Assembly: GCA_021203515.1 (NCBI GenBank)
Contig: JAJQAY010000039.1
Coordinates: 16,570 to 80,569 of the forward strand
From: Bacteroides sp.
Lineage (GTDB): Bacteria; Bacteroidota; Bacteroidia; Bacteroidales; Bacteroidaceae
Reading direction: 5' to 3'
DNA length: 64,000 nucleotides
The translations under genes were made by a program, and so were the position numbers. Below are positions 38,777 to 48,073 of the stretch, in pieces. Numbering within the stretch: the stretch's first letter is position 1; each line of letters starts with the position of its first letter. The notes under the pieces were generated by a model, which was not told where the DNA came from, did no database searches, and saw only the letters and a list, made by a program, of their open reading frames with translations.

Positions 38777-40445
38777 TTATTTCCAGAAAGCATTGTCTCG
38801 GACCGGAAAAACGGGAGTTTTCCTTCCATAAAATGTTTCTTTCACGATTTTCTTCGCCTCGGTCACTGCTCCCATTTTGCAGCCTGCATTTACTTTAAAG
38901 TTAACCACGATATTGTCCTTATCCTTTAGCTTGCTATATTCAAACGCAACTTGATTTAGTTCTTTGCCCGTCGGGTCTTTCAATTCTCTAAGCACCTTAT
39001 CGTCCCTGACAAACTTAACTTCAACACCGGTCAGAGGCTCACTCACTTCTCCGTGGGACGCATTTGTAGGAGAAGAAATGAGAATAGGCCATGCTTTATC
39101 CAGAAATTCCTTGCTATTGTTGCCTGAAGCGATGGCAATGCTGTCTCGAATTTCATTATATGCTTCGTAAGCCAGTTACAGAGCCTGTGTAAACTCTCCC
39201 ACATCAGCTCCCGTATCATAGCCAAACAGTATTATCTGTTCTTCCAAACGATTATACTTTTTGTTTGTTTCCCGCTGTTTTTGGGGTAGTTTGCTTCTGA
39301 TAGCTGCTTTCAGCGTTTCTTTTGTTACACGCTCATTGTCAAACAACATCTCATTCCTGCGGTTCATCAGTAGCTGATGCACCTGGCTTTCACGGCATTG
39401 GCGTGCCAGTGTCTGATTGTGACGGGTATAATAATTCGTTTCTTCCTTATGCAATAAATCCAGCAATGTCTGGTAGTCCATCGTTTTCTGCTGTTCTACC
39501 TGCAGGTTCTCTGCGAGTCCCGGTATCAATGTTTCATTCACTTCCGGCTGTGCAAAAGCATAAAGTGCACCAGCCATCACGGGCACTGCAAGTAATAGCT
39601 TTAACCGTGCCCAACGATTTGTTCTTTCTTTTAACATCATAGTGATACGTTTTTTAAGTTTAGAGTGATTAAAGCCATTGGCCATAGAGTAGAGCCTTGT
39701 ACCAACCGCTTTTTTCACCAGTAATAATTGATATTTAGTTGCATCGATGCCTGCATTGATTACACCGTTATCGGCTTCAAATTCATGTATCTCCTGCAGC
39801 TCCCGTTTCAGTAACCAAACTACGGGATTAAACCAATAGATAAGCAAGAAGATTTGCATAAACAATAAATCTATCGTATGATAATTTCGTAAATGCATCG
39901 TCTCATGAAGCAAAATCTCGTCCGGCTGCTGAGAATAGTCGGATGCTGAGATAACAATGTACTTTTCCCAACTAATGAAGCAATAGGCTGCCGGGGGATT
40001 GCCAATATATATTTTCCGTATTTCTTTTTCTCCGACATACGGATTAGCTGAAACATACGGTAAGTGGACAATGACAACCAGATAAGGGCTACCATAACTC
40101 CTATTCCATAGATAGAACCCAAAATAGCAGGGAGCCTATTGGATGATTTTGCTTCCGGATACTTCTCCGGCATGGAAATATCAAATTCTGCCGGTTCCGG
40201 ATTTTCTGCGATATAGTCCGTATCTTGCAACGCTTCATGAATAGTATGCAAGGTATATGCAAAAACGACTCTTCGGTAGTAGTCAGCTCTACAAACGGAA
40301 GCGAAGTACATCCCAACAATCCTACCAGCAGAGTGATGCGGTTGAAGTGGAAAAAGTACTCCGGCTCATTAGCAACTTAAAGAATATATAGAATATTACC
40401 AAGCAGCATCCGGATTTCAGCAGATAAAATAAAAAAAGCTCCCAT
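38777..40445 (-). pseudogene. Second M56 (BlaR1-like) peptidase, heavily broken
   Basis: Fragments in different frames rebuild a protein of about 550 aa: N-terminal membrane helices (SGCCLVIFYIFFKLL; RITLLVGLLGC), a further helix (GIGVMVALIWLSLSTYRM), the zinc motif LLHETMHLRNYHTIDLL, and IYWFNPVVWLLKRELQEIHE downstream. A last membrane helix (LKLLLAVPVMAGALYAF) and a long periplasmic part follow. There are about four frameshifts (near 40420, 40350, 40270 and 40000) and an in-frame TAA at 39176-39178. Translation can be followed for another 132 codons to the stop at 38777, past a Gln-to-stop site (QAL-stop-LAYEAYNE). No TonB domain was recognised. It is paired with blaI at 40489. Confidence 0.78.
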
Positions 40446-40488
40446 TGTGTTTTCAGATTAAAGTTATCAGACCTCAGGCAGAAAAACA

Positions 40489-40869
40489 TTAACTCTTCTT
40501 CTTTTTAGCTTGCTCTATGTGTTCAATCAACGCCTTCAATTCGTCGACAGACACGCCTTCTTCTTCAATAAAAGAAGACACCACATTTATATATGAATTA
40601 TTATAGTATTGGGATACTACTTCTTTGAGAGCTGAACTTTTATAGTCCTTCTCCGAAACAAGTGCATAGTATTGATAGGTGTTTCCATAAGCTTTGTAAT
40701 CTACGAAACCTTTTTCTTCCAATACCCGCACTAGCGTAGATACCGTATTATAGTGCGGTTTAGGCTCATCATAAAATGATAATAGCTCACGAACAAACAT
40801 AGCTCCATGTTCCCAGAAGATACGCATGATTTCTTCTTCTTTTGCAGTTAATCGTTTCATATATTCCAT
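40489..40869 (-). CDS. BlaI/MecI/CopY family transcriptional repressor (second copy)
   Basis: A 126-aa winged-helix repressor (123 if begun at the second Met). LTAKEEEIMRIFWEHGAMFV and PKPHYNTVSTLVRVLEEKGF mark the DNA-binding domain. A Lys-rich end follows. It is clearly related to the 27821-28186 copy but diverged. It precedes the broken M56 gene by 43 bp. It is intact. Confidence 0.92.
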   Translation of the reverse strand: MEYMKRLTAKEEEIMRIFWEHGAMFVRELLSFYDEPKPHYNTVSTLVRVLEEKGFVDYKAYGNTYQYYALVSEKDYKSSALKEVVSQYYNNSYINVVSSFIEEEGVSVDELKALIEHIEQAKKKKS

Positions 40870-40902
40870 AATTATAATGCTTACTGTTGTTTATCAACAC
40901 GA

Positions 40903-40910
40903 CAAATATA
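40903..40910 (-). promoter_or_regulatory. Bacteroidetes -7 element TATATTTG for the second blaI operon
   Basis: Minus-strand match to TAnnTTTG, 33 bp before the start codon, with TTTG at 40926-40929 (15-bp spacer, shorter than ideal). Confidence 0.5.
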
Positions 40911-41008
40911 ATACTAATTTTCAGACAAACAACTAAAGACTGCAGTTAATCAACTAAAGTAATGCGTTATTTAACTATATTTATTAGTAGATTGGGTCTG
41001 TTTCTAAT

Positions 41009-41302
41009 TTACTTCAAAAGTCCTAAGCGAATTTTAATGCCTACCAAGTATAATTTCATTTTGCAGCGTATGCGGCGTAAGTGTCGCAATCGATAAGATT
41101 TGGCAGTTATCCGGAAAAGCATATTCCCGTATAAACAGCAGGTACATTCGAGGGTGTCTTTTGAAACGTTGCGCATCTCTTCAAACACAATCTCAATAGG
41201 CACATATTCATCTATAAAAGCGATAAAATCATCGGTTTCTTCCAGTTTACGTAACAAGCTGCAGGAACTGGCACAGTAGGGGCAATTGGGTTTTGGCTTC
41301 AT
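41009..41302 (-). CDS. Small Cys-rich hypothetical protein
   Basis: A 97-aa protein, not recognised. The N-terminus has CPYCASSCSLL and the middle ECTCCLYGNML, so two cysteine clusters could bind a metal. The acidic stretch LEETDDFIAFIDEYVPIEIV lies between them, and the C-terminal 35 residues are strongly basic (YRLRHLRRIRCKMKLYL). No signal peptide. The length, start and base use look gene-like, but there is no homology support. It sits next to the structured repeat block. Confidence 0.5.
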   Translation of the reverse strand: MKPKPNCPYCASSCSLLRKLEETDDFIAFIDEYVPIEIVFEEMRNVSKDTLECTCCLYGNMLFRITAKSYRLRHLRRIRCKMKLYLVGIKIRLGLLK

Positions 41303-41351
41303 AGTTTTGAATATTAAGCTATTACTTTATTCCCATTTGTCCATAAAAAGA

Positions 41352-41435
41352 GGCGTGGAAACTATTGTTACTATGCACTCTTGTTAGGCTCTGGTTAGGA
41401 CCGTTCAGGAACATAATAAGCAATAGCTCCACGCC
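41352..41435 (-). ncRNA. Structured inverted-repeat element, copy A
   Basis: Read on the minus strand, GGCGTGGAGCTATTG pairs with CAATAGTTTCCACGCC at the base, and CTTATTATG pairs with the CATAGTAA segment above it. The apical part reads TTCCT, a short stem around AACCA, then AACAAGAGT. Copy B nearby has the same layout with different stem bases. Whether it is transcribed is unknown. Confidence 0.5.
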
Positions 41436-41466
41436 AAAATGTATATAACAAGATTATATGCAATTT

Positions 41467-41550
41467 GGACGTGGAGACTCTCACTTATTATTCGTTCCTA
41501 AAAGTCAACCAGACTTCAACAAGAGTACGAATAATAAAATGATTCTCTCC
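41467..41550 (+). ncRNA. Structured inverted-repeat element, copy B
   Basis: TTATTATTCGT pairs perfectly with ACGAATAATAA. Inside, AAGTC-AACCA-GACTT forms a small hairpin flanked by TTCCT and AACAAGAGT, all shared with copy A. The base has GGAGA against TCTCC. Copies A and B are inverted around a 31-nt AT-rich spacer, so the whole 41352-41550 block is also one large imperfect palindrome. Confidence 0.5.
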
Positions 41551-41675
41551 AAATCAAAAACGTATCCCCTCCTATATCCTAGGAGAAGATGCGACAAAGA
41601 TAAGTATTTTTCTGATTTATGAAGGCATAGGAATAAATATTTTACTGTAATGTTAGAAACTGAATGCTGCGTATA

Positions 41676-41913
41676 GTTAAAGAACATCTCACAATTTACG
41701 CCCTGTTTTGAGTTAAATAGGCTGAAAGCCTATTATCTTATAGCCCAGGGCAACGCCCTGGGTATATATGTCATCTATCTGTCTTTGCGCCTTGAAAGGG
41801 CAAAAGCCCGTATTTATCTTATGCCCTTTCAGGGCGTAAATAGTGGGGCGTTCTTTAACCCAGGGCGTTGCCCTGGGCTGTAAGATAAAAGCCTTTCAGG
41901 CTTAGTTTAAAAT
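41676..41913. repeat. Interleaved double inverted repeat (CCCAGGGCAACGCCCTGGG type)
   Basis: Arm 1 (41676-41705, GTTAAAGAAC...TTTACGCCCTG) pairs with 41830-41859. Arm 2 (about 41711-41763, GGCTGAAAGCC...CCCAGGGCAACGCCCTGGG) pairs with about 41858-41913. The order is 1-2-1'-2', so the two pairings interlock. Arm 2 also folds on itself as CCCAGGGC/GCCCTGGG. It resembles REP/MITE-like dispersed elements. No gene lies between 41303 and 42123. Confidence 0.85.
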
Positions 41914-42086
41914 CAGGAGTATTTATCTTCCCCTTTAGGGGAGTGAGGGGTTCTATTTCTTTTTGTACGAATATGAATTAAATGTAGCGTGTTTTTCCTA
42001 TTTTTTTGTATGCTTTATGCTGTTTTTGGAAGATTTGTGTGGATAAGAAAGGAAAATAGTGCACACAATGTATCTTTTGCAGTGGC

Positions 42087-42094
42087 TATCTTTG
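42087..42094 (+). promoter_or_regulatory. Bacteroidetes -7 element TATCTTTG for the GH105-like gene
   Basis: It matches TAnnTTTG and lies 30 bp before the ATG at 42124. Confidence 0.55.
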
Positions 42095-42123
42095 CGGTAT
42101 TAACTCGAAAAATTATAGATATC

Positions 42124-43228
42124 ATGAAGAAGAATTTTCTGGTGCTTCTCTTTCTCTCGTTTACGGCTTTGGGGTTTGCCCAACAAAGTTTCAGTAACCG
42201 GCAGTAAAAGAAATAATGAAACGTGTTGCCGACTGGCAGATTGCAAATCCTAATACTACGGCCGAGCATGACGACCTGGACTGGACACATGCCGCCTTGT
42301 ATATGAGAATGATAGACTGGGCCGAACTGGCAGAGAAAGAAGACAGTGACAGTACCTATTATAAATGGTTGCTCCGCATCGGGCAACGTAGTCATTTCCA
42401 GGTAGGAAAGTGGATGTATCATGCTGATTTTATTGCCGTTGGACAGCCTTTTATCGACCTTTACTTGAAATATGGCAATAAGAAAATGATTGCTCCCGTG
42501 ATGGCGCGTGCCAACTGGGTAGTGGAAAATCCTGCTCAAACTACGTTGGAACTGGATTATAGCAATCTGGAGACACTGGACCGCTGGGCCTGGTGTGATG
42601 CTTTGTTCATGGCTCCCCCCGTGTATGCCAAGTTGTATGCACTGACCAAGGACAGGAAGTATCTGGATTTCTTGAACAAGGAGTACAAGGCTACCTATGA
42701 CTACTTGTTCGACAAAGACGAGCATTTGTTTTACCGCGATCGCCGCTACTTCGGCAAGAAGGAAGCGAATGGCAAGAAGGTGTTTTGGGGACGTGGAAAC
42801 GGATGGGTATTGGGCGGATTGTCCGAGATACTGCAAGTGTTGCCTCAGGAAGAACCTTCCTACAAGTTCTATAAAGATTGTTCGTTACCTTGGCTACCCG
42901 TGTGGCAGGTTTGCAAAGCCCCGACGGATATTGGCACGCCAGTTTGCTCGACCCTCAGTCTTACCCGTCGCCCGAGACGAGCGCCACCGGTTTTATCGTC
43001 TATGCGCTTGCTTATGGTGTGAATGAAGGACTTTTGGATAAGGCAACTTTCCTTCCGGTGATAGAAAAAGGCTGGAAAGCCTTGACCGATGCCGTGGAGC
43101 CGGACGGCAAACTGGGCTATGTGCAGCCCATCGGTGCCGATCCGCGCAAGGTGACGCGCGACATGACGGAGGTTTACGGCGTGGGTGCGTTCTTACTGGC
43201 CGGATGCCAAATATATAAAATGATTTAA
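42124..43228 (+). pseudogene. GH88/GH105-like unsaturated glucuronyl/rhamnogalacturonyl hydrolase, two frameshifts
   Basis: The reconstructed protein is about 368 aa. The signal peptide MKKNFLVLLFLSFTALGFAQ is followed by an (alpha/alpha)6 barrel with DDLDWTHAALYMRMIDWAEL, TLDRWAWCDALFMAPPVYAK and WGRGNGWVLGGLSEIL, all typical of YteR-like GH105 enzymes. The C-terminal DGYWHASLLDPQSYPSPETS also fits. The Asp in WAWCDALFMAP aligns with the catalytic acid region. Breaks near 42197 (one C lost) and 42875 (one T lost). Such enzymes remove the unsaturated uronate left by polysaccharide lyases. No lyase is present in the window. Confidence 0.85.
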
Positions 43229-43266
43229 AGAGGGCGAATTTCTGCAAATAATTTAAAAGGATTGAT

Positions 43267-43274
43267 TACCTTTG
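43267..43274 (+). promoter_or_regulatory. Bacteroidetes -7 element TACCTTTG for the GH109-like gene
   Basis: It matches TAnnTTTG, with a TTTCTG about 22 bp upstream. It lies 70 bp before the ATG at 43344. Confidence 0.55.
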
Positions 43275-43343
43275 TCAGCAAAACGAAGAAAACTCCTTAA
43301 AAGAGGTCTATTATTTTAATTTTAACTTTAAATTTAAAGAAGT

Positions 43344-44894
43344 ATGAAAATTTTGAGAACATTGCTGTTTGGCATGTGTGCTATCGCATTAGGCGCATGC
43401 TCATCGCAGACGTCTACTGTGCAAACAAACGACAAAGGTACCCAATGGAAATGGGACAACGGAACAATCGTTGTTGAAACTCCTGCACGTCCGGACGACC
43501 AGAAAAGTGTAATCGGACTGGCGCTTCCGAAGATGGAAGTGGTTCGCGTAGGTTTTGTAGGTTTAGGTATGCGTGGTCCCGGTGCCGTAGAGCGTTTTAC
43601 GCACATCCCCGGCACGCAGATTGTGGCACTTTGTGATTATGAACAATCACGTGCGGAAAGATGCCAGAGACTTTTGGAGAGAGCATCTTTGCCCAAAGCT
43701 GCTGTTTATTCCGGTGAAAAAGGTTATGAAGAATTGTGCAAGCGTGATGATATAGACTTGGTTTATATTGCTACCGACTGGTTGCATCATTTCCCCGTAG
43801 CTATGTGTGCGATGGAAAATGGCAAGAACGTGGCTATCGAAGTGCCTTCTGCCATGAACCTGAAAGAATGCTGGGACTTGGTTAACATGAGCGAAAAAAC
43901 TCGCAAGCACTGCATGATTTTGGAGAACTGCTGCTATGACTGGTTCGAAATGAATACGCTGAACATGGCACAACAGGGTGTCTTCGGTGAAGTTATCCGT
44001 GCACAGGGTGCTTATATCCACAACCTGAGCCCGTTCTGGGATCATTACTGGAAGAATGGCGAAGGCGACAAGCTGGGTTGGCGTTTGGATTACAACATGA
44101 GACATCGCGGTGACGTGTATGCTACTCACGGCCTTGGCCCTGTGGCACAAGCTCTTGATATTCATCGTGGCGACCGCATGGCGACTTTGGTAGCTATGGA
44201 TACTAAATCCGTAGTAGGTAAGGCTTTGGTAGAAGAAAGAACTGGCTCTACTTGCAACAACTTCCGCAACGGTGACCACACTACGACTTTGATTCGCACT
44301 GCCAATGGTAAAGTTATCGAAATCCAACATAACGTAATGACTCCGCAACCTTACAACCGTCTGTATCAATTGACCGGTTCTAAAGGTTTCGCTAATAAGT
44401 ATCCGATTGAAGGTTATGCTCTTGATGCAGACCAGATGGCTGCTTCGGGCGTACAACCTAAAGTGGACGACTTGAACTCACATAGTTTCATGCCGAAAGA
44501 AGAAATGGCTGCTTTGGTAGCGAAGCACCAGCATCCTATCTTGAAGAAGTACGGTGAAATGGCTAAGGAAGTAGGCGGTCATGGTGGTATGGACTTCATT
44601 ATGGATAGCCGTATGGTTTACTGTCTGCAAAACGGATTGCCTTTGGATATGGACGTATATGACCTTGCCGAATGGTGCTGTCTGGCCGAACTTGGCGAAC
44701 TTTCTATGGATAATAACTGTGCAGCAGTAGAATTCCCCGACTTCACTCGTGGCGAATGGAATGTTGTGAAGGGTTACAAACATGCTTATGCATCTCCCGA
44801 AGATGAAGCGGCTGCCATGGAAAAAGCAAAAGCATTTACTGCTAAGCTGAAAGAACAAGGTGCTAAAGAATGGGCGGCAGAAGCTAAGAAATAA
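43344..44894 (+). CDS. GH109-like Gfo/Idh/MocA lipoprotein
   Basis: A 516-aa lipoprotein (lipobox LGAC) with an NAD-binding Rossmann domain (VRVGFVGLGMRGPGAVERF, about 66-84) and the Gfo/Idh C-terminal domain. VYIATDWLHHFPVAMCAMEN and IEVPSAMNLKECWDLVNMSE are typical of the Bacteroides group that includes GH109 alpha-N-acetylgalactosaminidases, which cleave by an NAD-dependent redox mechanism. The acetylgalactosaminidase activity is an inference; other oxidoreductases share this shape. It is intact, has its own promoter and ends at a strong terminator. Confidence 0.85.
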   Translation: MKILRTLLFGMCAIALGACSSQTSTVQTNDKGTQWKWDNGTIVVETPARPDDQKSVIGLALPKMEVVRVGFVGLGMRGPGAVERFTHIPGTQIVALCDYEQSRAERCQRLLERASLPKAAVYSGEKGYEELCKRDDIDLVYIATDWLHHFPVAMCAMENGKNVAIEVPSAMNLKECWDLVNMSEKTRKHCMILENCCYDWFEMNTLNMAQQGVFGEVIRAQGAYIHNLSPFWDHYWKNGEGDKLGWRLDYNMRHRGDVYATHGLGPVAQALDIHRGDRMATLVAMDTKSVVGKALVEERTGSTCNNFRNGDHTTTLIRTANGKVIEIQHNVMTPQPYNRLYQLTGSKGFANKYPIEGYALDADQMAASGVQPKVDDLNSHSFMPKEEMAALVAKHQHPILKKYGEMAKEVGGHGGMDFIMDSRMVYCLQNGLPLDMDVYDLAEWCCLAELGELSMDNNCAAVEFPDFTRGEWNVVKGYKHAYASPEDEAAAMEKAKAFTAKLKEQGAKEWAAEAKK

Positions 44895-44912
44895 GAAGGA
44901 CTTTATATAAAT

Positions 44913-44951
44913 TAAAAAAAGCTCTTCCCAAGTCGGGGAGAGCTTTTTTTT
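44913..44951 (+). terminator. Intrinsic terminator of the GH109-like gene
   Basis: AAAAAAAGCTCTTCCC pairs with GGGGAGAGCTTTTTTTT around a 5-nt loop. On the minus strand it could also serve the convergent TlpA-like gene. Confidence 0.93.
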
Positions 44952-44974
44952 TATCAGGATAGGGCAGTGGAGAA

Positions 44975-46860
44975 ATCAGTCGATTACCTTCAACAACTTT
45001 TGTTTCATGGCATCTACTCCGGGGAACCGGTTTGTTTGGATTTGATATTTCCTTCACGGTCGATTATCAGATAGGTGGGAACTCCTTCTACTTTGAAGCT
45101 CTTGCTCAGATATTCCCATTGCGCATTGGTCACGCGATAGTGTTCGCCGTGAATGTCGGGTATCATATTCTCCCATGTTTTCAACGGGGATGTTTCACCG
45201 GTAATGTATATGTAGACAATATCCTTGTCTTTCAGTTCCTCTTTCATCGGAATCATAGCCTTGTTTGCCATGCGACACGGGCCGCACCAGGTAGCCCAGA
45301 TGTCTACCAGCAGAACTTTTCCCCTGAACGGGCTGATGATAGAAGCAAATAAATCCTCATCGCTAACTTCACCAGCTTCATTGATTGTAAATCCGGATTT
45401 CTTTTTATTGGCTTCGAGTCTTTCCAGTAATTCTACATTGGCCTGTTGCAACATTTCTTTGTAAGCTGCGGGAAGAGTGTCAAGCTCCTTTTGCTGTTTG
45501 TCCGTAAGAGGAGTGAAGTCTTTTATATTCTGATAGAGCAACACAGCGCGGGCAACATCGAAAAATACACCTTCGTCCGTTCCCCATGCTTGGGCATACT
45601 TATCTTTGTTGTAGGCCGATACCATGATACCATGCCGATAGGGCTCGACCAGTAATGCTTGTGGAACATTCAGGGATTTCTGAATGTCTGCCGGGATATA
45701 ATCTTCCGGAATGCTTTGCGCCATTTGCTGGAAATAGGCTCGGCCTTTTTCCCGATCCAGGTGGTTCTTTTCCAGGTAAGCTTGTGTCAACATACCCGGA
45801 GCTTGAGTCAGTTGCTCCAAGGTATCCAACTCTTTCTCCAAAGAAAGAATTTGTTTGGCTGCCGGGCTAAGGTCGGCACGGTCTATATCTTGCTGAATTT
45901 TTCCGGCTTTGTCGAGAAGGTAAGCTTTATAGGCCATTACGTCCATATCACCGACTTCATTCACCAACTTATCATAATCATCTGTCAGGCTGGTGTTGAC
46001 GTGTTTTTTGTTCAGCTCTGCGGATAGGCTTGCCAACGGGCCGTTGAAGTAGGCGATTTCTCCATATGGCTTCTTGTCCTTAAAGAATTTTGACTGTTGT
46101 CTCGAAACTTCCCGCAAGTTGATGTAACTTCGCTGGTCTGTCCCGGTTCGACGAAAAAGCGCATGTTGGAGCCGGGAAGAATGGCGCTAGCCGGTCTCGT
46201 GCCCATAACCGGGAAGGTAATGCTGAAACTTCCGTCTTGATTGACAGCAGCTTTCATGGGATCTTCATACCCTTTGACCGGGTCAGATAGATAGAGTGAA
46301 AGTTCTTTCAACATTCCGGGGTAAAAGTCCAGCAGTTTCCCCTTTACGATGGCATTGCCATAGCGGACAACGGGCTCGGGCAGAGTTGCGCTTTTGTCTG
46401 TCGGATGGACTACGGCTTCTTGCGGCAATACCAACTTCGGCAATTCTTTGCTTTTCAACTGGATGCCCCAGATGCTGAATGAGCCTTCATCTTCTCCTTC
46501 GGTGAAATCGATGGAGGTGGCTTTGCCGGAAAGCGGCGGAAACACCAGTTGGAACTCGGCTTCACCGGACTCCGGCATCCAGAACTCTTTGCCGGGAGTA
46601 ATGCCTATGCCCGAACGCAACAGGTAAGTTTCTCCGTTATTGTCCTTCAGATAGCTGCCCGAAGCAATGCGTATCCAGTATTTGGGACGATACTTGGCAT
46701 AGATATGCAGGACGGTGGCGGTGTCGCTGAGCACTACTTTACTGACTTCAATCGAAGTTGTGTTACGAACGCAGAACGGTGGTTCTTCAATAATTTTACT
46801 TTTAGCTTGAACTGTGCAACATAGCAGCAGACAGGTAATAAGGGATAGTACTTGTTTCAT
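44975..46860 (-). pseudogene. TlpA-like thioredoxin-fold exported protein, two frameshifts
   Basis: The reconstructed protein is about 628 aa. It has a signal peptide (MKQVLSLITCLLLCCTVQA) and an N-terminal beta-rich domain (about 25-240; AKYRPKYWIRIASGSYLKDN). A helical linker and a C-terminal TlpA/AhpC-TSA thioredoxin domain carry the redox motif ATWCGPCRMANK. The first break near 46118 links GQTSEV to YINLREVSRQQ. The second, near 45026, hides the true C-terminus, which reads VDAMKQKLLKVID and stops at 44975. It probably reduces or carries envelope thiols. A TAACTTTG -7 element (minus strand, 46878-46885) lies just upstream. Confidence 0.83.
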
Positions 46861-46877
46861 AATAGTTTGATTTTTAT

Positions 46878-46974
46878 CAAAGTTACGAGTATTTCGTATA
46901 ATGATAATCTGATATGCGTTAATTGATGTAAAACGAAAGAGAATAGTATTTTTGAAAGAAACGTTATATCTTTG
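46878..46974. promoter_or_regulatory. Divergent promoters of the TlpA-like and SGNH hydrolase genes
   Basis: Minus-strand TAACTTTG (46878-46885) faces the TlpA-like gene. Plus-strand TATTTTTG (46947-46954) and TATCTTTG (46967-46974) face the SGNH gene, whose ATG is at 47004. TATCTTTG is nearest and best placed. Confidence 0.55.
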
Positions 46975-47003
46975 GAGGATAACTAACATCATCTATTATT
47001 ATT

Positions 47004-48071
47004 ATGAAAGCAAAACTCTTTCTTCTGGGTCTATTATTGACCGCATCTGTCAGTGCACAAATTGTTTATCATGATGCTGCGGCTTTCCCTTTGTTGGGAA
47101 AGACCACTGATGTCACCATTACACGCTATGAACGCCTGCCGGCTTCTTTGGAAAACGTTTCCCGTAAACCTCTGTGGGAGTTGGGGCGCAATAGTGCCGG
47201 GCTTGCCGTTCGTTTCCGTTCCAACTCTACCCGGATTGCTGCCAAATGGGAGGTTCTATTCGACCGGAACATGAACCACATGACGCCTACGGGCATCAAA
47301 GGACTTGATTTGTATTGCCTGCAAGACGGTAAGTGGGTGTTTGCCGGAAGCGGACGTCCGCAGGGAAAAGTCAATGAAGCGACTATTGTGAAGAATATGC
47401 TTCCCGAAGAACGTGAATATCTCTTGTACCTTTCTTTATATGACGGAGTGACTTCACTTTCGATAGGCGTGGATACGCTGTCGGAAATCGGTCAGCCGGC
47501 GGTGGACTTGCCGGTGCGCCGGAAACCGGTCGTGTTCTATGGAACCAGCATCTTGCAGGGTTGCTGCGCCTCACGGCCCGGCATGGCGCATACCAATATT
47601 CTGGAACGTTGGCTTAATCGGGAGTGCATCAATCTGGGATTTAGCGGAAACGCTTTGCTGGATTTGGAGATAGCCGATGTCATTGCCGGTGTGGACGCTT
47701 CCATGTTCGTACTCGACTTCGTCCCCAATGCTACCGTGGAACAGATGAAAGAGCGTGCTGAGAAGTTTTATTCCATTATCCGCAGCAAGCATCCCGATAC
47801 TCCTATTCTCTTTGTGGAAGACCCTATATTCACGCATTCCCGTTTCGACAGGGAGATTGCCAAAGAAGTGAAAGATAAGAATGAGACTCTGAACACTATC
47901 TTTCGAACTTTGAAGAAGCTAGGAGATAAAAATATTTATCTCTTAGCTTCCAAAGATATCATCGGACATGATGGTGAAGCGACGGTAGACGGAGTGCACT
48001 TCACCGACTTGGGCTTTATGCGTTATGCGGAAGTGCTCTATCCCGTAATAAAGAAGCACATCGAAAACTAG
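47004..48071 (+). CDS. Secreted SGNH/GDSL-type esterase
   Basis: A 355-aa exported hydrolase. It has a signal peptide (MKAKLFLLGLLLTASVSAQ) and an N-terminal SGNH-associated jelly-roll (about 20-165; VRFRSNSTRIAAKWEVLFDR). The SGNH hydrolase domain has block I PVVFYGTSILQGCCAS with the nucleophile Ser, block II LGFSGNALLD, and block V DGVHFTDLGFMRYAE with the Asp/His pair. Such enzymes deacetylate polysaccharides. It converges on the PUL sulfatase (2-bp gap) and may serve the same substrate. It is intact. Confidence 0.92.
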   Translation: MKAKLFLLGLLLTASVSAQIVYHDAAAFPLLGKTTDVTITRYERLPASLENVSRKPLWELGRNSAGLAVRFRSNSTRIAAKWEVLFDRNMNHMTPTGIKGLDLYCLQDGKWVFAGSGRPQGKVNEATIVKNMLPEEREYLLYLSLYDGVTSLSIGVDTLSEIGQPAVDLPVRRKPVVFYGTSILQGCCASRPGMAHTNILERWLNRECINLGFSGNALLDLEIADVIAGVDASMFVLDFVPNATVEQMKERAEKFYSIIRSKHPDTPILFVEDPIFTHSRFDREIAKEVKDKNETLNTIFRTLKKLGDKNIYLLASKDIIGHDGEATVDGVHFTDLGFMRYAEVLYPVIKKHIEN

Positions 48072-48073
48072 TT

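Noticed and set aside
39043-39225. 60-aa minus-strand ORF in the M56 region
   Set aside because: The C-terminal M56 frame runs through this interval in another frame across the TAA at 39176; this ORF is a shadow.
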